From Lysinibacillus sp. FSL M8-0337 (GTDB lineage Bacteria > Bacillota > Bacilli > Bacillales_A > Planococcaceae): a stretch of 64,000 bases of DNA. The position numbers and the translations under genes are program-made. Positions within the stretch are counted from its first letter, which is position 1, and the number at the start of each line of letters is the position of its first letter. The DNA lies in NCBI RefSeq assembly GCF_038593855.1, contig NZ_CP151996.1, forward strand, positions 4,216,001-4,280,000. The letters run 5' to 3'. Under the pieces are notes generated by a model. It was not told where the DNA came from, searched no databases, and saw only the letters and a program-made list of their open reading frames with translations. Of this stretch, positions 34,716 to 42,465 are shown one piece after another.

Positions 34716-35786
34716 CTATTTCTTTCCCTTCTTTAACCCTTTCGCAATTTGCTTCCATTTGCGTTGCTCATTCAGTTTTGCTTGCACATTCGTTTTCCGC
34801 TCTATAAAAGCAAGTTCTTTTTGCAATTTAAAATAGCTTTGTAAGCGTGATGGTTCAAGCGTTCCATCTAAAATGGCTTGCTGTACAGCGCAATGCGGCT
34901 CTTTATGGTGGGTACAATCCCTGTAACGACATGTAGTCGCAAATTCTTCAATATCACGGAAACTAGAAGAGAGACTTTCACTTTGATCCCATAATTGCAA
35001 TTCACGCATCCCTGGCGTATCAATTAAGCAACCGCCACTCGGCAGTACAATTAATTCCCGATGTGTTGTTGTATGGCGACCTTTAGCATCATCTTCTCGT
35101 ATAGCTGAAACTTTCATCAGCTCTTCTCCATTTAAAGCATTCATTAAAGTAGATTTCCCCGCACCCGATGAACCGAGCAGTGCACCCGTCACCCCTTCCG
35201 TAAAGAGCATCTGAATAGCTTCTATCCCTTCACCTGAACGTGCACTAGTTACAAAAATATCTACTCCAAATGCGACATGCTCAACCTCACGTACCATGCT
35301 CGGTATATCCTCACATAAATCGGCCTTTGTTAGGACAACTACCGGCTTAGCCCCTGAATCCCAAGCGGCTACTAAATAGCGCTCTAAACGGCGAATATTA
35401 AAATCGGCATTTAAGCTCATGACAAGAAGAACGATATCAACATTTGACGCGACTATTTGTTCTTTTATTTCTAATCCTGCCACCTTGCGAGAAAAAACGG
35501 ACTTGCGATTAAATAATTTATGAATAATCGCCTTTTCTTCTCCTGCCATCTTCTCCACTAGTACCCAATCCCCAACTGCTGGATAGTCTTCTCTAGCGAG
35601 TGATGTATACGCAAAATGCCCAGCGATGGTCGCTAACCATTCTCCTTCTTCAGCTAATACACGGTATGAATGTTTATGCTCCAAAGCAACCCTTGCAGGT
35701 ACGCAATTTGCTAACTTTGTTTCCTCTTTAAAAGCAGTGAATTGCTCTTGAAAATATGTTGAAAAACCTAAAGTTGTTAAATTCAA
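34716..35786 (-). CDS. rsgA: RsgA-like ribosome-associated GTPase
   Basis: A 356-aa circularly permuted GTPase: an N-terminal OB fold (about 30-105), G4 in [10 protein letters not shown]1 in [15 protein letters not shown]2 KGRHTTTH, G3 DTPGMREL, and a C-terminal zinc finger with [14 protein letters not shown]. RsgA tests maturation of the 30S subunit. At 356 aa with an extra C-terminal basic tail it is longer than the 290-300 aa housekeeping Bacillus RsgA (CpgA), so it is probably a paralogue. The start is TTG (35786) with GGAGG. Upstream is a leader ORF with terminator/antiterminator, suggesting induction by translation stress. Confidence 0.92.
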   Translation of the reverse strand: MNLTTLGFSTYFQEQFTAFKEETKLANCVPARVALEHKHSYRVLAEEGEWLATIAGHFAYTSLAREDYPAVGDWVLVEKMAGEEKAIIHKLFNRKSVFSRKVAGLEIKEQIVASNVDIVLLVMSLNADFNIRRLERYLVAAWDSGAKPVVVLTKADLCEDIPSMVREVEHVAFGVDIFVTSARSGEGIEAIQMLFTEGVTGALLGSSGAGKSTLMNALNGEELMKVSAIREDDAKGRHTTTHRELIVLPSGGCLIDTPGMRELQLWDQSESLSSSFRDIEEFATTCRYRDCTHHKEPHCAVQQAILDGTLEPSRLQSYFKLQKELAFIERKTNVQAKLNEQRKWKQIAKGLKKGKK

Positions 35787-35842
35787 TTGTTAGTCCTCCT
35801 AAATGTGTCTATCCATTACGCCTCTTAATGCGTTACAAACAT

Positions 35843-36060
35843 AAAAAAACTTTGCAACTGCATTTCGGCAGTTACAAAGTTTCACAGGCACGTTTAAGGG
35901 AATATACAAATATAGCCATTGCCACATAGTAGTATTTCACGCTACAAAGCAAGGTCAAATTGTATATTTTAGGCGTGTGAAATTGAACAAACCGAAATGC
36001 AGTTCGTTAAAAACGGCTCTATTCATCATGTCACATCACCTACTTCCAATTTAGATGTTT
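35843..36060 (-). promoter_or_regulatory. Leader-peptide attenuator upstream of rsgA
   Basis: An intrinsic terminator (35881-35843) has 14-bp arms AACTTTGTAACTGC and GCAGTTGCAAAGTT around CGAAAT, then seven T. The loop and 3' arm, CCGAAATGCAGTT (35868-35856), are perfectly complementary over 13 nt to AACTGCATTTCGG (36004-35992), which lies inside a 24-codon leader ORF (36029-35955). Further CACGC/GCGTG and TTTCACA/TGTGAAA pairings lie between. The two pairings exclude each other, as in ribosome-mediated attenuation. Mechanism inferred. Confidence 0.75.
35955..36029 (-). CDS. Leader peptide of the rsgA attenuator (24 codons)
   Basis: ATG ATG AAT AGA ... ATT TGA encodes a 24-aa peptide starting MMNRAVFN and ending RLKYTI. 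AGGTG stands 7 nt before the ATG. Codons 9-13 (ELHFG) hold the antiterminator half. It has no sign of being a functional protein by itself; ribosome movement over it likely decides termination. Confidence 0.6.
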   Translation of the reverse strand: MMNRAVFNELHFGLFNFTRLKYTI

Positions 36061-36169
36061 CCAATATATCTAATTTTTTCAAAATTGTCAAATCGTTCTA
36101 TCGAAGCATGTATGCCCTTCCTATCTGCATATAATGTACAAGACCCCAATTTACGAAGGAGATGTTGAA

Positions 36170-37252
36170 TTGTCAAAAATTATTTCGATCAGTACATATC
36201 AACCACCTTACACATTGCAACAAGCGAATGCAGAGGCGTTAACAAAGGAACTATTTTACGAAAAAATCCCCAAATTAGAGCGTTATTTAAAAGTATTCGA
36301 TAGTGGTGGCATCCATACTCGCCATTTCTGTGTACCAGCCGAATGGCACCGCAATGAGCATACTTTTGAAGAGCGAAACAATCTGTATATAGCGTTAGCA
36401 ACGCAATATAGTGTTGAGGTCATTCAAGCTTGTTTACAAAATGAATCATTTTTAGAAGCACCGATTTCTCCTAACGAAATAGATGCCATTATTTTCGTAA
36501 GTAGTACGGGCATCTCTACACCAAGCATCGATGCCAGAATTATGAATCAACTACCTTTTTCGGATCAGTTAAAGCGTATTCCTCTATGGGGGTTAGGTTG
36601 TGCTGGTGGAGCAGCTGGCATAAGTCGTGCCTATGATTATTGCAAAGCACATCCTCAAGCAAAGGTGCTTGTTGTATGTGTTGAACTTTGTAGCTTAACC
36701 TTTCAACAAAACGATTTTTCAAAAAGTAATTTAATCGGTGCATCCTTATTCGCAGATGGTGCAGCTTGCATACTCGTTTGCGGAGACGATGCAACAATAC
36801 AGACGAAGAAAGCAGTTCCTTCGATTGTTACAACTGACTCGAAGTGGATGCCCGATTCGGAAAATGTGATGGGCTGGAATATAAAAAATAACGGGCTTCA
36901 TGTCGTTTTCCAGAAAAGTATTCCAGCGATTATTACGAATTGGCTAGGCCCTTTCATTGAACAATTTTTAGTTGAACAACATCTTTTCAGCGAACAGCTC
37001 GATCATTTTATTGCACATCCTGGGGGTAAAAAGGTGTTAAAAGCCTATGAGGATGCGCTATATCTTTCTGAACAAAAAACCGACATTTCTCGGGAAATAT
37101 TACGCAAGCACGGTAATATGTCCTCGCCTACCGTATTATATGTACTCGAACAATTTATGTTAAACGAAGGACATGTAGATGATATTGGGTTGCTTGTCGC
37201 CCTTGGTCCTGGCTTCTGTGCGGAAGTTGTATTACTTAAATGGAGGGAGTAG
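36170..37252 (+). CDS. bpsA: Type III polyketide synthase (alkylpyrone synthase)
   Basis: A 360-aa chalcone-synthase-fold enzyme. The catalytic Cys is in LWGLGCAGGAAGISRAYDY (key: GLGCAGG), the His in HFIAHPGGKKVLKAY and the Asn in HGNMSSPTVLYVLE, with ALGPGFCAE near the end. BpsA of Bacillus condenses long-chain acyl-CoA with malonyl-CoA to alkylpyrones. The start is TTG 36170, 8 nt after GGAG; the ATG at 36134 lies upstream of this site and is not used. The next gene, an isoprenylcysteine-methyltransferase-like protein, overlaps its end region and methylates the products in Bacillus. Confidence 0.92.
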   Translation: MSKIISISTYQPPYTLQQANAEALTKELFYEKIPKLERYLKVFDSGGIHTRHFCVPAEWHRNEHTFEERNNLYIALATQYSVEVIQACLQNESFLEAPISPNEIDAIIFVSSTGISTPSIDARIMNQLPFSDQLKRIPLWGLGCAGGAAGISRAYDYCKAHPQAKVLVVCVELCSLTFQQNDFSKSNLIGASLFADGAACILVCGDDATIQTKKAVPSIVTTDSKWMPDSENVMGWNIKNNGLHVVFQKSIPAIITNWLGPFIEQFLVEQHLFSEQLDHFIAHPGGKKVLKAYEDALYLSEQKTDISREILRKHGNMSSPTVLYVLEQFMLNEGHVDDIGLLVALGPGFCAEVVLLKWRE

Positions 37253-37253
37253 T

Positions 37254-37796
37254 ATGCTATTTTACTTTATTTTAATTCTTGTAATTCTACAAAGATTAAC
37301 AGAGGTTTTCATAGCCAAACGCCATGAAAAATGGATGCTTGCAAAAGGTGCCTATGAAGTAGGTGAATCACATTATTCCTATATGGTTGCCATGCATGTA
37401 TGCTTTTTTCTATTTTTGATTATTGAAGTTGTTACAAATAATATTGGTCCATCGCCCTTATTTCCGTTATTTTTCTTATTATTTCTCTTAGTGCAAGCTT
37501 TACGTATTTGGTGTATCCGATCATTAGGGCCTTTTTGGAATACGAAAATTTTGATTTTACCAGGTGCAGAAGTTGTCAGGAAGGGACCCTATACATTTAT
37601 GCGTCACCCTAATTATGCCGTTGTTAGTTTAGAAATTCTGCTGCTGCCTATTATGTTTCAAGCTTATTTTACAGCATTTTGTTTTACGCTCTTAAACATT
37701 ACAATGCTGTCTGTACGAATTCCAATAGAGGAAAAAGCATTGCGAGATGCGACGAACTATAATCATGTATTTAAAAAGGATCTACCACAAAAGTAA
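37254..37796 (+). CDS. bpsB: Alkylpyrone O-methyltransferase, ICMT-like (YpbQ/BpsB)
   Basis: A 180-aa membrane protein with about five hydrophobic segments and the ICMT signature VVRKGPYTFMRHPNYAVVSLEILLLP (key: GPYTFMRHPNY). In Bacillus subtilis the homologue YpbQ/BpsB methylates alkylpyrones made by BpsA. The ATG is 1 nt past the bpsA stop and has GGAGG inside the bpsA end, so they are coupled. A 12-bp hairpin spans its stop codon. Confidence 0.9.
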   Translation: MLFYFILILVILQRLTEVFIAKRHEKWMLAKGAYEVGESHYSYMVAMHVCFFLFLIIEVVTNNIGPSPLFPLFFLLFLLVQALRIWCIRSLGPFWNTKILILPGAEVVRKGPYTFMRHPNYAVVSLEILLLPIMFQAYFTAFCFTLLNITMLSVRIPIEEKALRDATNYNHVFKKDLPQK

Positions 37797-37808
37797 TGTG
37801 GTAGATCC
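37778..37808 (+). terminator. Hairpin at the end of bpsB
   Basis: GGATCTACCACA and TGTGGTAGATCC form a perfect 12-bp stem around the stop codon. No T run follows, so it may be a 3' stabiliser more than a terminator. Confidence 0.5.
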
Positions 37809-38061
37809 AGCTTGTCTCCTACAGTAATCTATATTCCATGCATTATTACTAAATCCAGCGAGCCCGAACACTGCGCTTTTCAAAGGCAAGCGCCGAATCT
37901 CATTAATTGCGTTACGGGTTGCTCGCTTTTTTGCGGGCGTGGCTTAAGCCTCATGCTTTTCCGCAGGAGTCGAACAACCCCTTCACTTTGATTAAACGTT
38001 ATAGTTCGTTAACTCCTATCATTAAAAGTAAGCTGAACAGGCAACCCACTATTTAGCCTCT

Positions 38062-39255
38062 TTAACTCCACTCCCAATTAAAAGGGTCCTCTAGCTGTTC
38101 CCAAGGCTCGGCAAACTCATTCGTTGTCAAAAGGCATGCATCGAGCTCTTTTGTAATTTCTTCTTGATCTAAGTCTATCCCTATAATGACTAACTGTGTC
38201 ATACGGTCACCGAACTCTTCATCCCAATCGTCCAATACCTCTGGGCTTTGTAAAAAGACATCCTGTTGCTGTGCTGTAGGTAAAGCTGCTACCCAATAAG
38301 AAACAGGTTCAATTTTCGCAGACGAACCTGCTTGTGACAGCAATAATGCCACATCTTGATGCCTCGCACTCCAAATAATACCCTTGGCACGGACAATTGA
38401 TGCTGGCATGTTATCACACCACTCTACAAAGCGCATTGGATGGAAAGGGATTTTACGCTTATAAGTGAATGAAGTAATACCGTACTCTTCTGTCTCTGGT
38501 GTATGATTTTCATGACCGAGTTCTAACTCTTTTAACCAACCTGCCGATTCTGATACTCTCTCAAAATCGAATCTTCCTGTATTTAAAATTTCAATTGGCT
38601 CTATTACCCCATTAATAGTACGAATAAGCTTTGCCTCAGGTTGTAGTGCTCGCAAAATACGTTCTAGTCTTTCAAGCTCCTCTTCTGTTACGAGATCACA
38701 CTTGTTCAGCACTAAAACATCACAAAATTCAATCTGGTCAATTAATAAATCTGCTACATCGCGTTCATCTAATTCACCAACTGCTTCCTTACGCTCCAAT
38801 AGACTTTCACCTGACTGAAAATCATGCCAAAAACGATTAGCATCGACTACAGTTACCATTGTATCGAGTTTGCAGAACTTCGTTAAATCAATGCCAAGCT
38901 CCTCGTCTAAATAACTAAAGGTTTGTGCAACTGGTATTGGTTCACTAATACCTGTCGACTCAATTAAAATATAATCAATAGTCCCTAGCTTTGCGAGACG
39001 CTCTACTTCTTGTAGTAAATCCTCACGTAGTGTGCAACAAATACAGCCATTCGAAAGCTCTACGAATTTTTCCTCTGTTCGAGAAATACCGCTCCCATTT
39101 GCAATCAACTCTGCATCAATATTAATTTCACTCATATCGTTGACAATAACAGCTACACGCATGTTTTTTTCATTTTGTAACACATGATTCATTATCGTCG
39201 TTTTACCCGAACCTAAATAACCACTTAATACAGTCACTGGAATTTTATTTGTCAT
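38062..39255 (-). CDS. zagA: COG0523 GTPase, zinc metallochaperone ZagA (YciC)
   Basis: A 397-aa G3E-family GTPase, the same length as B. subtilis ZagA. Walker A is LSGYLGSGKTTIMNH, the metal motif CICC is in SNGCICCTLREDL, and NKCDLV is the G4 motif. A CobW C-terminal domain follows (about 270-390). ZagA delivers zinc to client enzymes, for example FolE, in zinc shortage. ATG 39255 with GGAGG at 7 nt is the start. A Zur box (39276-39296) lies 20 nt upstream, so zinc represses it. Confidence 0.93.
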   Translation of the reverse strand: MTNKIPVTVLSGYLGSGKTTIMNHVLQNEKNMRVAVIVNDMSEINIDAELIANGSGISRTEEKFVELSNGCICCTLREDLLQEVERLAKLGTIDYILIESTGISEPIPVAQTFSYLDEELGIDLTKFCKLDTMVTVVDANRFWHDFQSGESLLERKEAVGELDERDVADLLIDQIEFCDVLVLNKCDLVTEEELERLERILRALQPEAKLIRTINGVIEPIEILNTGRFDFERVSESAGWLKELELGHENHTPETEEYGITSFTYKRKIPFHPMRFVEWCDNMPASIVRAKGIIWSARHQDVALLLSQAGSSAKIEPVSYWVAALPTAQQQDVFLQSPEVLDDWDEEFGDRMTQLVIIGIDLDQEEITKELDACLLTTNEFAEPWEQLEDPFNWEWS

Positions 39256-39275
39256 TTTACAACCTCCATCAATAT

Positions 39276-39296
39276 AAATCGTAATCATTACTATTT
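39276..39296 (-). promoter_or_regulatory. Zur box of zagA
   Basis: AAATCGTAAT-C-ATTACTATTT, one mismatch from the Bacillus Zur consensus arms AAATCGTAAT and ATTACGATTT. Confidence 0.88.
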
Positions 39297-39361
39297 ATAG
39301 TTTGTAATTTAATCATAAAAAATATAAAAATGCAATGCATAACTTTTTGTAACGCAAAACA

Positions 39362-39390
39362 TTGACAATGGAATGTAAACATTATATTAT
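39362..39390 (+). promoter_or_regulatory. Promoter of the rpmG paralogue
   Basis: TTGACA (39362-39367), 17-nt spacer, TATTAT (39385-39390). The Zur box follows at 39393 and so covers the transcription start. Confidence 0.8.
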
Positions 39391-39392
39391 CT

Positions 39393-39413
39393 AAAGCGTA
39401 ATAATTACGATTT
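39393..39413 (+). promoter_or_regulatory. Zur box of the rpmG paralogue
   Basis: AAAGCGTAAT-A-ATTACGATTT, one mismatch from the palindromic Zur consensus. It lies right behind the -10 element. Confidence 0.88.
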
Positions 39414-39429
39414 AAAAGGAGTCGATAAG

Positions 39430-39579
39430 ATGCGTGTTCAAGTTACTTTAGCCTGCACTGAAACAGGAGATAAAAATTACATTACAACGAAAAACAAACG
39501 AAATAATCCTGAAAGACTGGAGTTAAAGAAATATTCACCCCGTTTGAAGCGTGTTACATTACACCGAGAAACAAAATAA
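39430..39579 (+). CDS. rpmG: Ribosomal protein L33, zinc-free (C-minus) paralogue
   Basis: A 49-aa L33 protein: [20 protein letters not shown], then [25 protein letters not shown]. Zinc-binding L33 has two CxxC pairs; here only Cys9 remains, with Thr12 and Ser36 in place of cysteines. Such C-minus paralogues replace zinc-loaded L33 in the 50S subunit and free zinc under starvation. The Zur box over its promoter supports this directly. RBS AAAGGAG. Confidence 0.95.
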   Translation: MRVQVTLACTETGDKNYITTKNKRNNPERLELKKYSPRLKRVTLHRETK

Positions 39580-39661
39580 TAACAGCGCTTAATTTTGCGT
39601 AACATTTATAGAAAAAAATAGCTTAAGGCTGTGCCATGATGTTTGTACGCAGGCACACGAT

Positions 39662-39697
39662 AAGCCGCAACTCGCTGGTTCACGTTAGTTGCGGCTT
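39662..39697. repeat. AAGCCGC-stem hairpin
   Basis: AAGCCGCAACT and AGTTGCGGCTT, an 11-bp stem. It shares its arms with the hairpins at 28284 and, partly, 31316 and 533. No T run. Confidence 0.65.
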
Positions 39698-39836
39698 CCA
39701 TTTGAGCATTTTGAGCAGCACTTCTATGTCCTCCATAATCAACTATTAGTGAGCCCTATCTTTTTTGATTTTACATAGGAGGATTCATCCATCCTTATTC
39801 CACATATAAACCACTTAAATGATGCCAGCACCTATT

Positions 39837-40622
39837 TTACATCGATTGATTGGCATTGATTTCTATAACAAGTTGGTTTAATTGTTGCTCTAAGTCATCC
39901 AGTATACGTACTTTCTTGTCTAGTTGCTCTTCAAAATCAATTGATTGAGCTATTATTTTCTCAATCTTAGCGTTTAACTCTGATAGTTGCATTGTACTTA
40001 CAGTGGCTTTTTCATTCGATACGGCTTCAGCACTTGTGTTTCTATTTTTTATTTCCATTAACTCTATGGACAATTTATGGATTTCATCGTTTCTCTCTGC
40101 TAGTTCTTTAACTAAATAATCATAGACATTATTTGTGTCATCTTGCTGTAAAGTATCCATTATCGAATTCACTTTTGCATTGAGTTCTTTCGTAAATGTA
40201 CTTAACTGTATTTCAAGATTCTCTATAGCACGCTTATCATCTACTGCTATATCCTGATGGGCCTGCTTACTTGTATACTGTAACTGTTTATTTTCTGTAC
40301 GTAAGCGCTCTATTTCTTTTAATAGTAGTTCTATCGAGGCAATATGTTTTTGTCGTTGAATCTCTCTTTTTTGTCTATCTTCTTCATAGGCCTTTGACTC
40401 CTTTTCAAACGTTCTCTTCAATTTCATACGATCCATTGAAAGTTCTTTATTTTGCCTTGTCAGTCGGACATTTTCTCGCTCAAGTCTTAGTACGAGTGAA
40501 TAATAATCGCTATCTCTAAGTCGATTTATTTCATTTTTATATTTCGCAAGCTCTGCTCTTAAAAAAATAATCATTTGCTGTAGCTGTATAGGATCGTTAT
40601 TTTTAACGCTTTGATTATCCAC
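39837..40622 (-). CDS. Coiled-coil protein of the putative spore-surface cluster
   Basis: A 261-aa, almost wholly coiled-coil protein (heptads from about residue 15 to 130 and 150 to 255), rich in Glu, Lys, Gln and Asn, with no cysteine motif, signal peptide or membrane segment. Start is GTG at 40622 with GGAGG 7 nt upstream; the more distant start codon is upstream of the RBS. It lies 14 nt after the 100-aa gene and closes a three-gene unit. I do not recognise a family. A structural or scaffold role is a guess from the coiled coil. Confidence 0.6.
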   Translation of the reverse strand: MDNQSVKNNDPIQLQQMIIFLRAELAKYKNEINRLRDSDYYSLVLRLERENVRLTRQNKELSMDRMKLKRTFEKESKAYEEDRQKREIQRQKHIASIELLLKEIERLRTENKQLQYTSKQAHQDIAVDDKRAIENLEIQLSTFTKELNAKVNSIMDTLQQDDTNNVYDYLVKELAERNDEIHKLSIELMEIKNRNTSAEAVSNEKATVSTMQLSELNAKIEKIIAQSIDFEEQLDKKVRILDDLEQQLNQLVIEINANQSM

Positions 40623-40636
40623 GTTAGTACCTCCTA

Positions 40637-40939
40637 TCACGATAACTTTTTCAAAAGATTCATTATTTCCTCAAACTGTACTTTCGTTTCCTCAATCAAT
40701 TCATCTAGCTGTTTTACAATACTCAATTCAAATTGCCCACCGCCATTCTCTGCTGGTACTCCCTTGTTTCCGGATAGCAAGGAGGCAAGCAATAGTTGCA
40801 ATGTGCTTTTTTCTAGAAAAGCAAAACTATTATCTTCCTCCTTTTTAAAGTCTGAGACATTTATAAGCTGATCCTTCATATATTGACGCACGATTTGCTC
40901 AAAACCTACCTCTAGTTTTTGTTCCTCTAATTCACTCAT
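40637..40939 (-). CDS. Small protein of unknown function
   Basis: A 100-aa acidic, helical protein with a Gly-rich break (GNKGVPAENGGGQFELS) in the middle and amphipathic helices at both ends. No motif recognised. It overlaps the gene upstream by 8 nt (start within its stop region) and is followed after 14 nt by the coiled-coil gene, so it is translated from the same mRNA. Confidence 0.6.
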   Translation of the reverse strand: MSELEEQKLEVGFEQIVRQYMKDQLINVSDFKKEEDNSFAFLEKSTLQLLLASLLSGNKGVPAENGGGQFELSIVKQLDELIEETKVQFEEIMNLLKKLS

Positions 40940-41507
40940 CTTGCCCCTCCTTTACACTGCCGATTCCATTAAGATTAATAGGATTTAGCACTAAGACTCC
41001 TTCTTGTAGCTCATCACAATATGTAAATCCCGTGATTGTACCAGCATAGGATAAATTATGGGACCATTTAATTTGGAAATTAGTAAATGAAATCGTCTCA
41101 TTTGGCTCAATTGTTGTTTTCCCTAATGGTTTAAGCCAAAATTCTGTATTGTTAGAGGTATCATGTATTCGTTCCCAGCTACCAGAGACTTTTAAATTTT
41201 GATTAAAATGCTCATAAACATATCTTCCTGAGAACAAAAAAGGGGAATCTTCAGGTAGCTTTATACAAATATACGGGTTTGTTAGTGGTTGATTACCGAT
41301 ATTGCGAATATGATAAGAGCCGAGACATAGGCTTTCTTGGTCAGCATCATATGAAATATTTAGTGACGTTGTAAAATAACTAACGATACTTACTTCCTTT
41401 CTTGGGTCGAGCTCTTCCACCAGTCTTTTCATTTCATCGACATAGAATGCTGTTTGTTCTTTCAGCTTCTTTATTTTTTCTTGCACAGACTCTTTATGAA
41501 TACTCAT
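40932..41507 (-). CDS. Beta-rich protein of unknown function
   Basis: A 191-aa protein: an N-terminal helix (residues 1-45), then a beta-rich domain with SYHIRNIGNQPLTNPYICIKLPE, LKPLGKTTIEPNETISFTNFQIKW and VLVLNPINLNGIG (key segments). The alternation of strands and the phrase on tails and stabilising Asn/Pro turns resemble Ig-like or NEW3-type beta sandwiches, but no family is assigned. ATG 41507 with GAGGGGG is the start. It is first in a three-gene unit on the minus strand, after the terminator of the Cys-rich gene. Confidence 0.6.
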   Translation of the reverse strand: MSIHKESVQEKIKKLKEQTAFYVDEMKRLVEELDPRKEVSIVSYFTTSLNISYDADQESLCLGSYHIRNIGNQPLTNPYICIKLPEDSPFLFSGRYVYEHFNQNLKVSGSWERIHDTSNNTEFWLKPLGKTTIEPNETISFTNFQIKWSHNLSYAGTITGFTYCDELQEGVLVLNPINLNGIGSVKEGQDE

Positions 41508-41539
41508 AATTATGGCCCCCTCGCCTATATAATAAGTAA

Positions 41540-41572
41540 CCAAAATAAAAAAGAGAGGATAATCCTCTCTTT
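41540..41572 (-). terminator. Terminator after the Cys-rich spore-surface candidate
   Basis: AAAGAGAGG and CCTCTCTTT arms around ATTAT, then TTTTATTTT on the minus strand. Confidence 0.85.
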
Positions 41573-41604
41573 ATGTTATGACAACTTCTTATGTGTTAGC
41601 ACCA

Positions 41605-42243
41605 TTACCCCATCGTTGGGAAAATAACGGAACATTGCTTTGGACGAACTGCAGTTGGACATGAGAATGGTAAATCCGCTCTTGGTTCGCAGAAATTTGC
41701 TAAAAACTCTACAGTAACTGGGAATGTAGACTGAATACTTTGACATACTGCTACTGTAATTGTTAACGCAGAAAATGTAATTGTTCCAGTACCAGCAGTA
41801 AGCGTACCTGTTGTGCACACGAAGCAATCTAAATCTGTATAAAGAATTTCAACATCTGTCCCTTTAGGTGCACATAGTGTAACTTGCTCACAACGCGATA
41901 CAGGAATCTCACGACTTGTGAACATTGTTCCATTTGGTAAAGTAACAATAATCGTCAGAACAAAGTTCTTTTGAATATTTAAGTGTTGCAAACAAACTGT
42001 TGATCCATCAATTGAGAATTGACGGTTCTCACGACTTAAAATCACGATTGGGTTTGTTGCAGCTGGCGTTACTTTACATGTAACAGTTGCACCTTGTAAA
42101 TTTGTTTGCGGTGTTACACCTGGGAAATAAATTTCGCCTGTTGGGGAAATATCAAATGATAATTCCTTTACGATCCAGTCATATACCTTATCGACATTTA
42201 TACAAATTAGTTCGCGCGCCTGGGATGGCATATTATCTTGCAT
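41605..42243 (-). CDS. Cys-rich beta protein, candidate spore-surface component
   Basis: A 212-aa protein with about ten cysteines spread over a Thr/Val/Ile-rich beta sequence: ARELICINVDKVYDWIVKEL at the N-terminus (key: CINVDKVYDW), CEQVTLCAPKG, LDCFVCTTG, CEPRADLPFSCPTAVRPKQC near the end. INVDKVYDW-type starts occur in uncharacterised Firmicute surface and spore proteins. No signal peptide, as expected for mother-cell-made coat or exosporium proteins. RBS GGAGG is 10 nt from the ATG. Just upstream (about 42290-42300) CATATGATA resembles a mother-cell sigma -10, but the spacing to a -35 is poor. Confidence 0.55.
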   Translation of the reverse strand: MQDNMPSQARELICINVDKVYDWIVKELSFDISPTGEIYFPGVTPQTNLQGATVTCKVTPAATNPIVILSRENRQFSIDGSTVCLQHLNIQKNFVLTIIVTLPNGTMFTSREIPVSRCEQVTLCAPKGTDVEILYTDLDCFVCTTGTLTAGTGTITFSALTITVAVCQSIQSTFPVTVEFLANFCEPRADLPFSCPTAVRPKQCSVIFPTMG

Positions 42244-42465
42244 CCTTTTGACACCTCCATAAGTTTTTTATCTTTCGTTTGTATCATATGTTTTTTAGCG
42301 TTAAGTGCATGGGCTAACAAATAATTTACAGGATATTTATTCAAGAGATGTGTTGTCATGTAGTGAATAGAGTACTTTGCTTTCTTCACGGCTGATTACA
42401 TGGTTTTGTAACAGAAAGTAAAGTTTTTTAATAAAATACTAATGGACTGAAAGGGGTGAAATGCA

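Noticed and set aside
35821-36060. T-box or known metabolite riboswitch before rsgA
   Set aside because: No GGTGG-type T-box and no recognisable aptamer; the leader ORF with complementary segments explains the region better.
36134-36169. ATG 36134 as start of bpsA
   Set aside because: It lies upstream of the GGAG ribosome site and adds residues without family likeness; TTG 36170 fits the site.
42270-42310. SigK promoter for the Cys-rich gene
   Set aside because: CATATGATA fits a -10, but the only AC upstream is 14 nt away, shorter than the expected 16-17 nt, so it is not listed as a feature.
42207-42389. 60-codon open frame upstream of the Cys-rich gene on the minus strand
   Set aside because: It overlaps the true start and RBS of that gene and has no ribosome site of its own.
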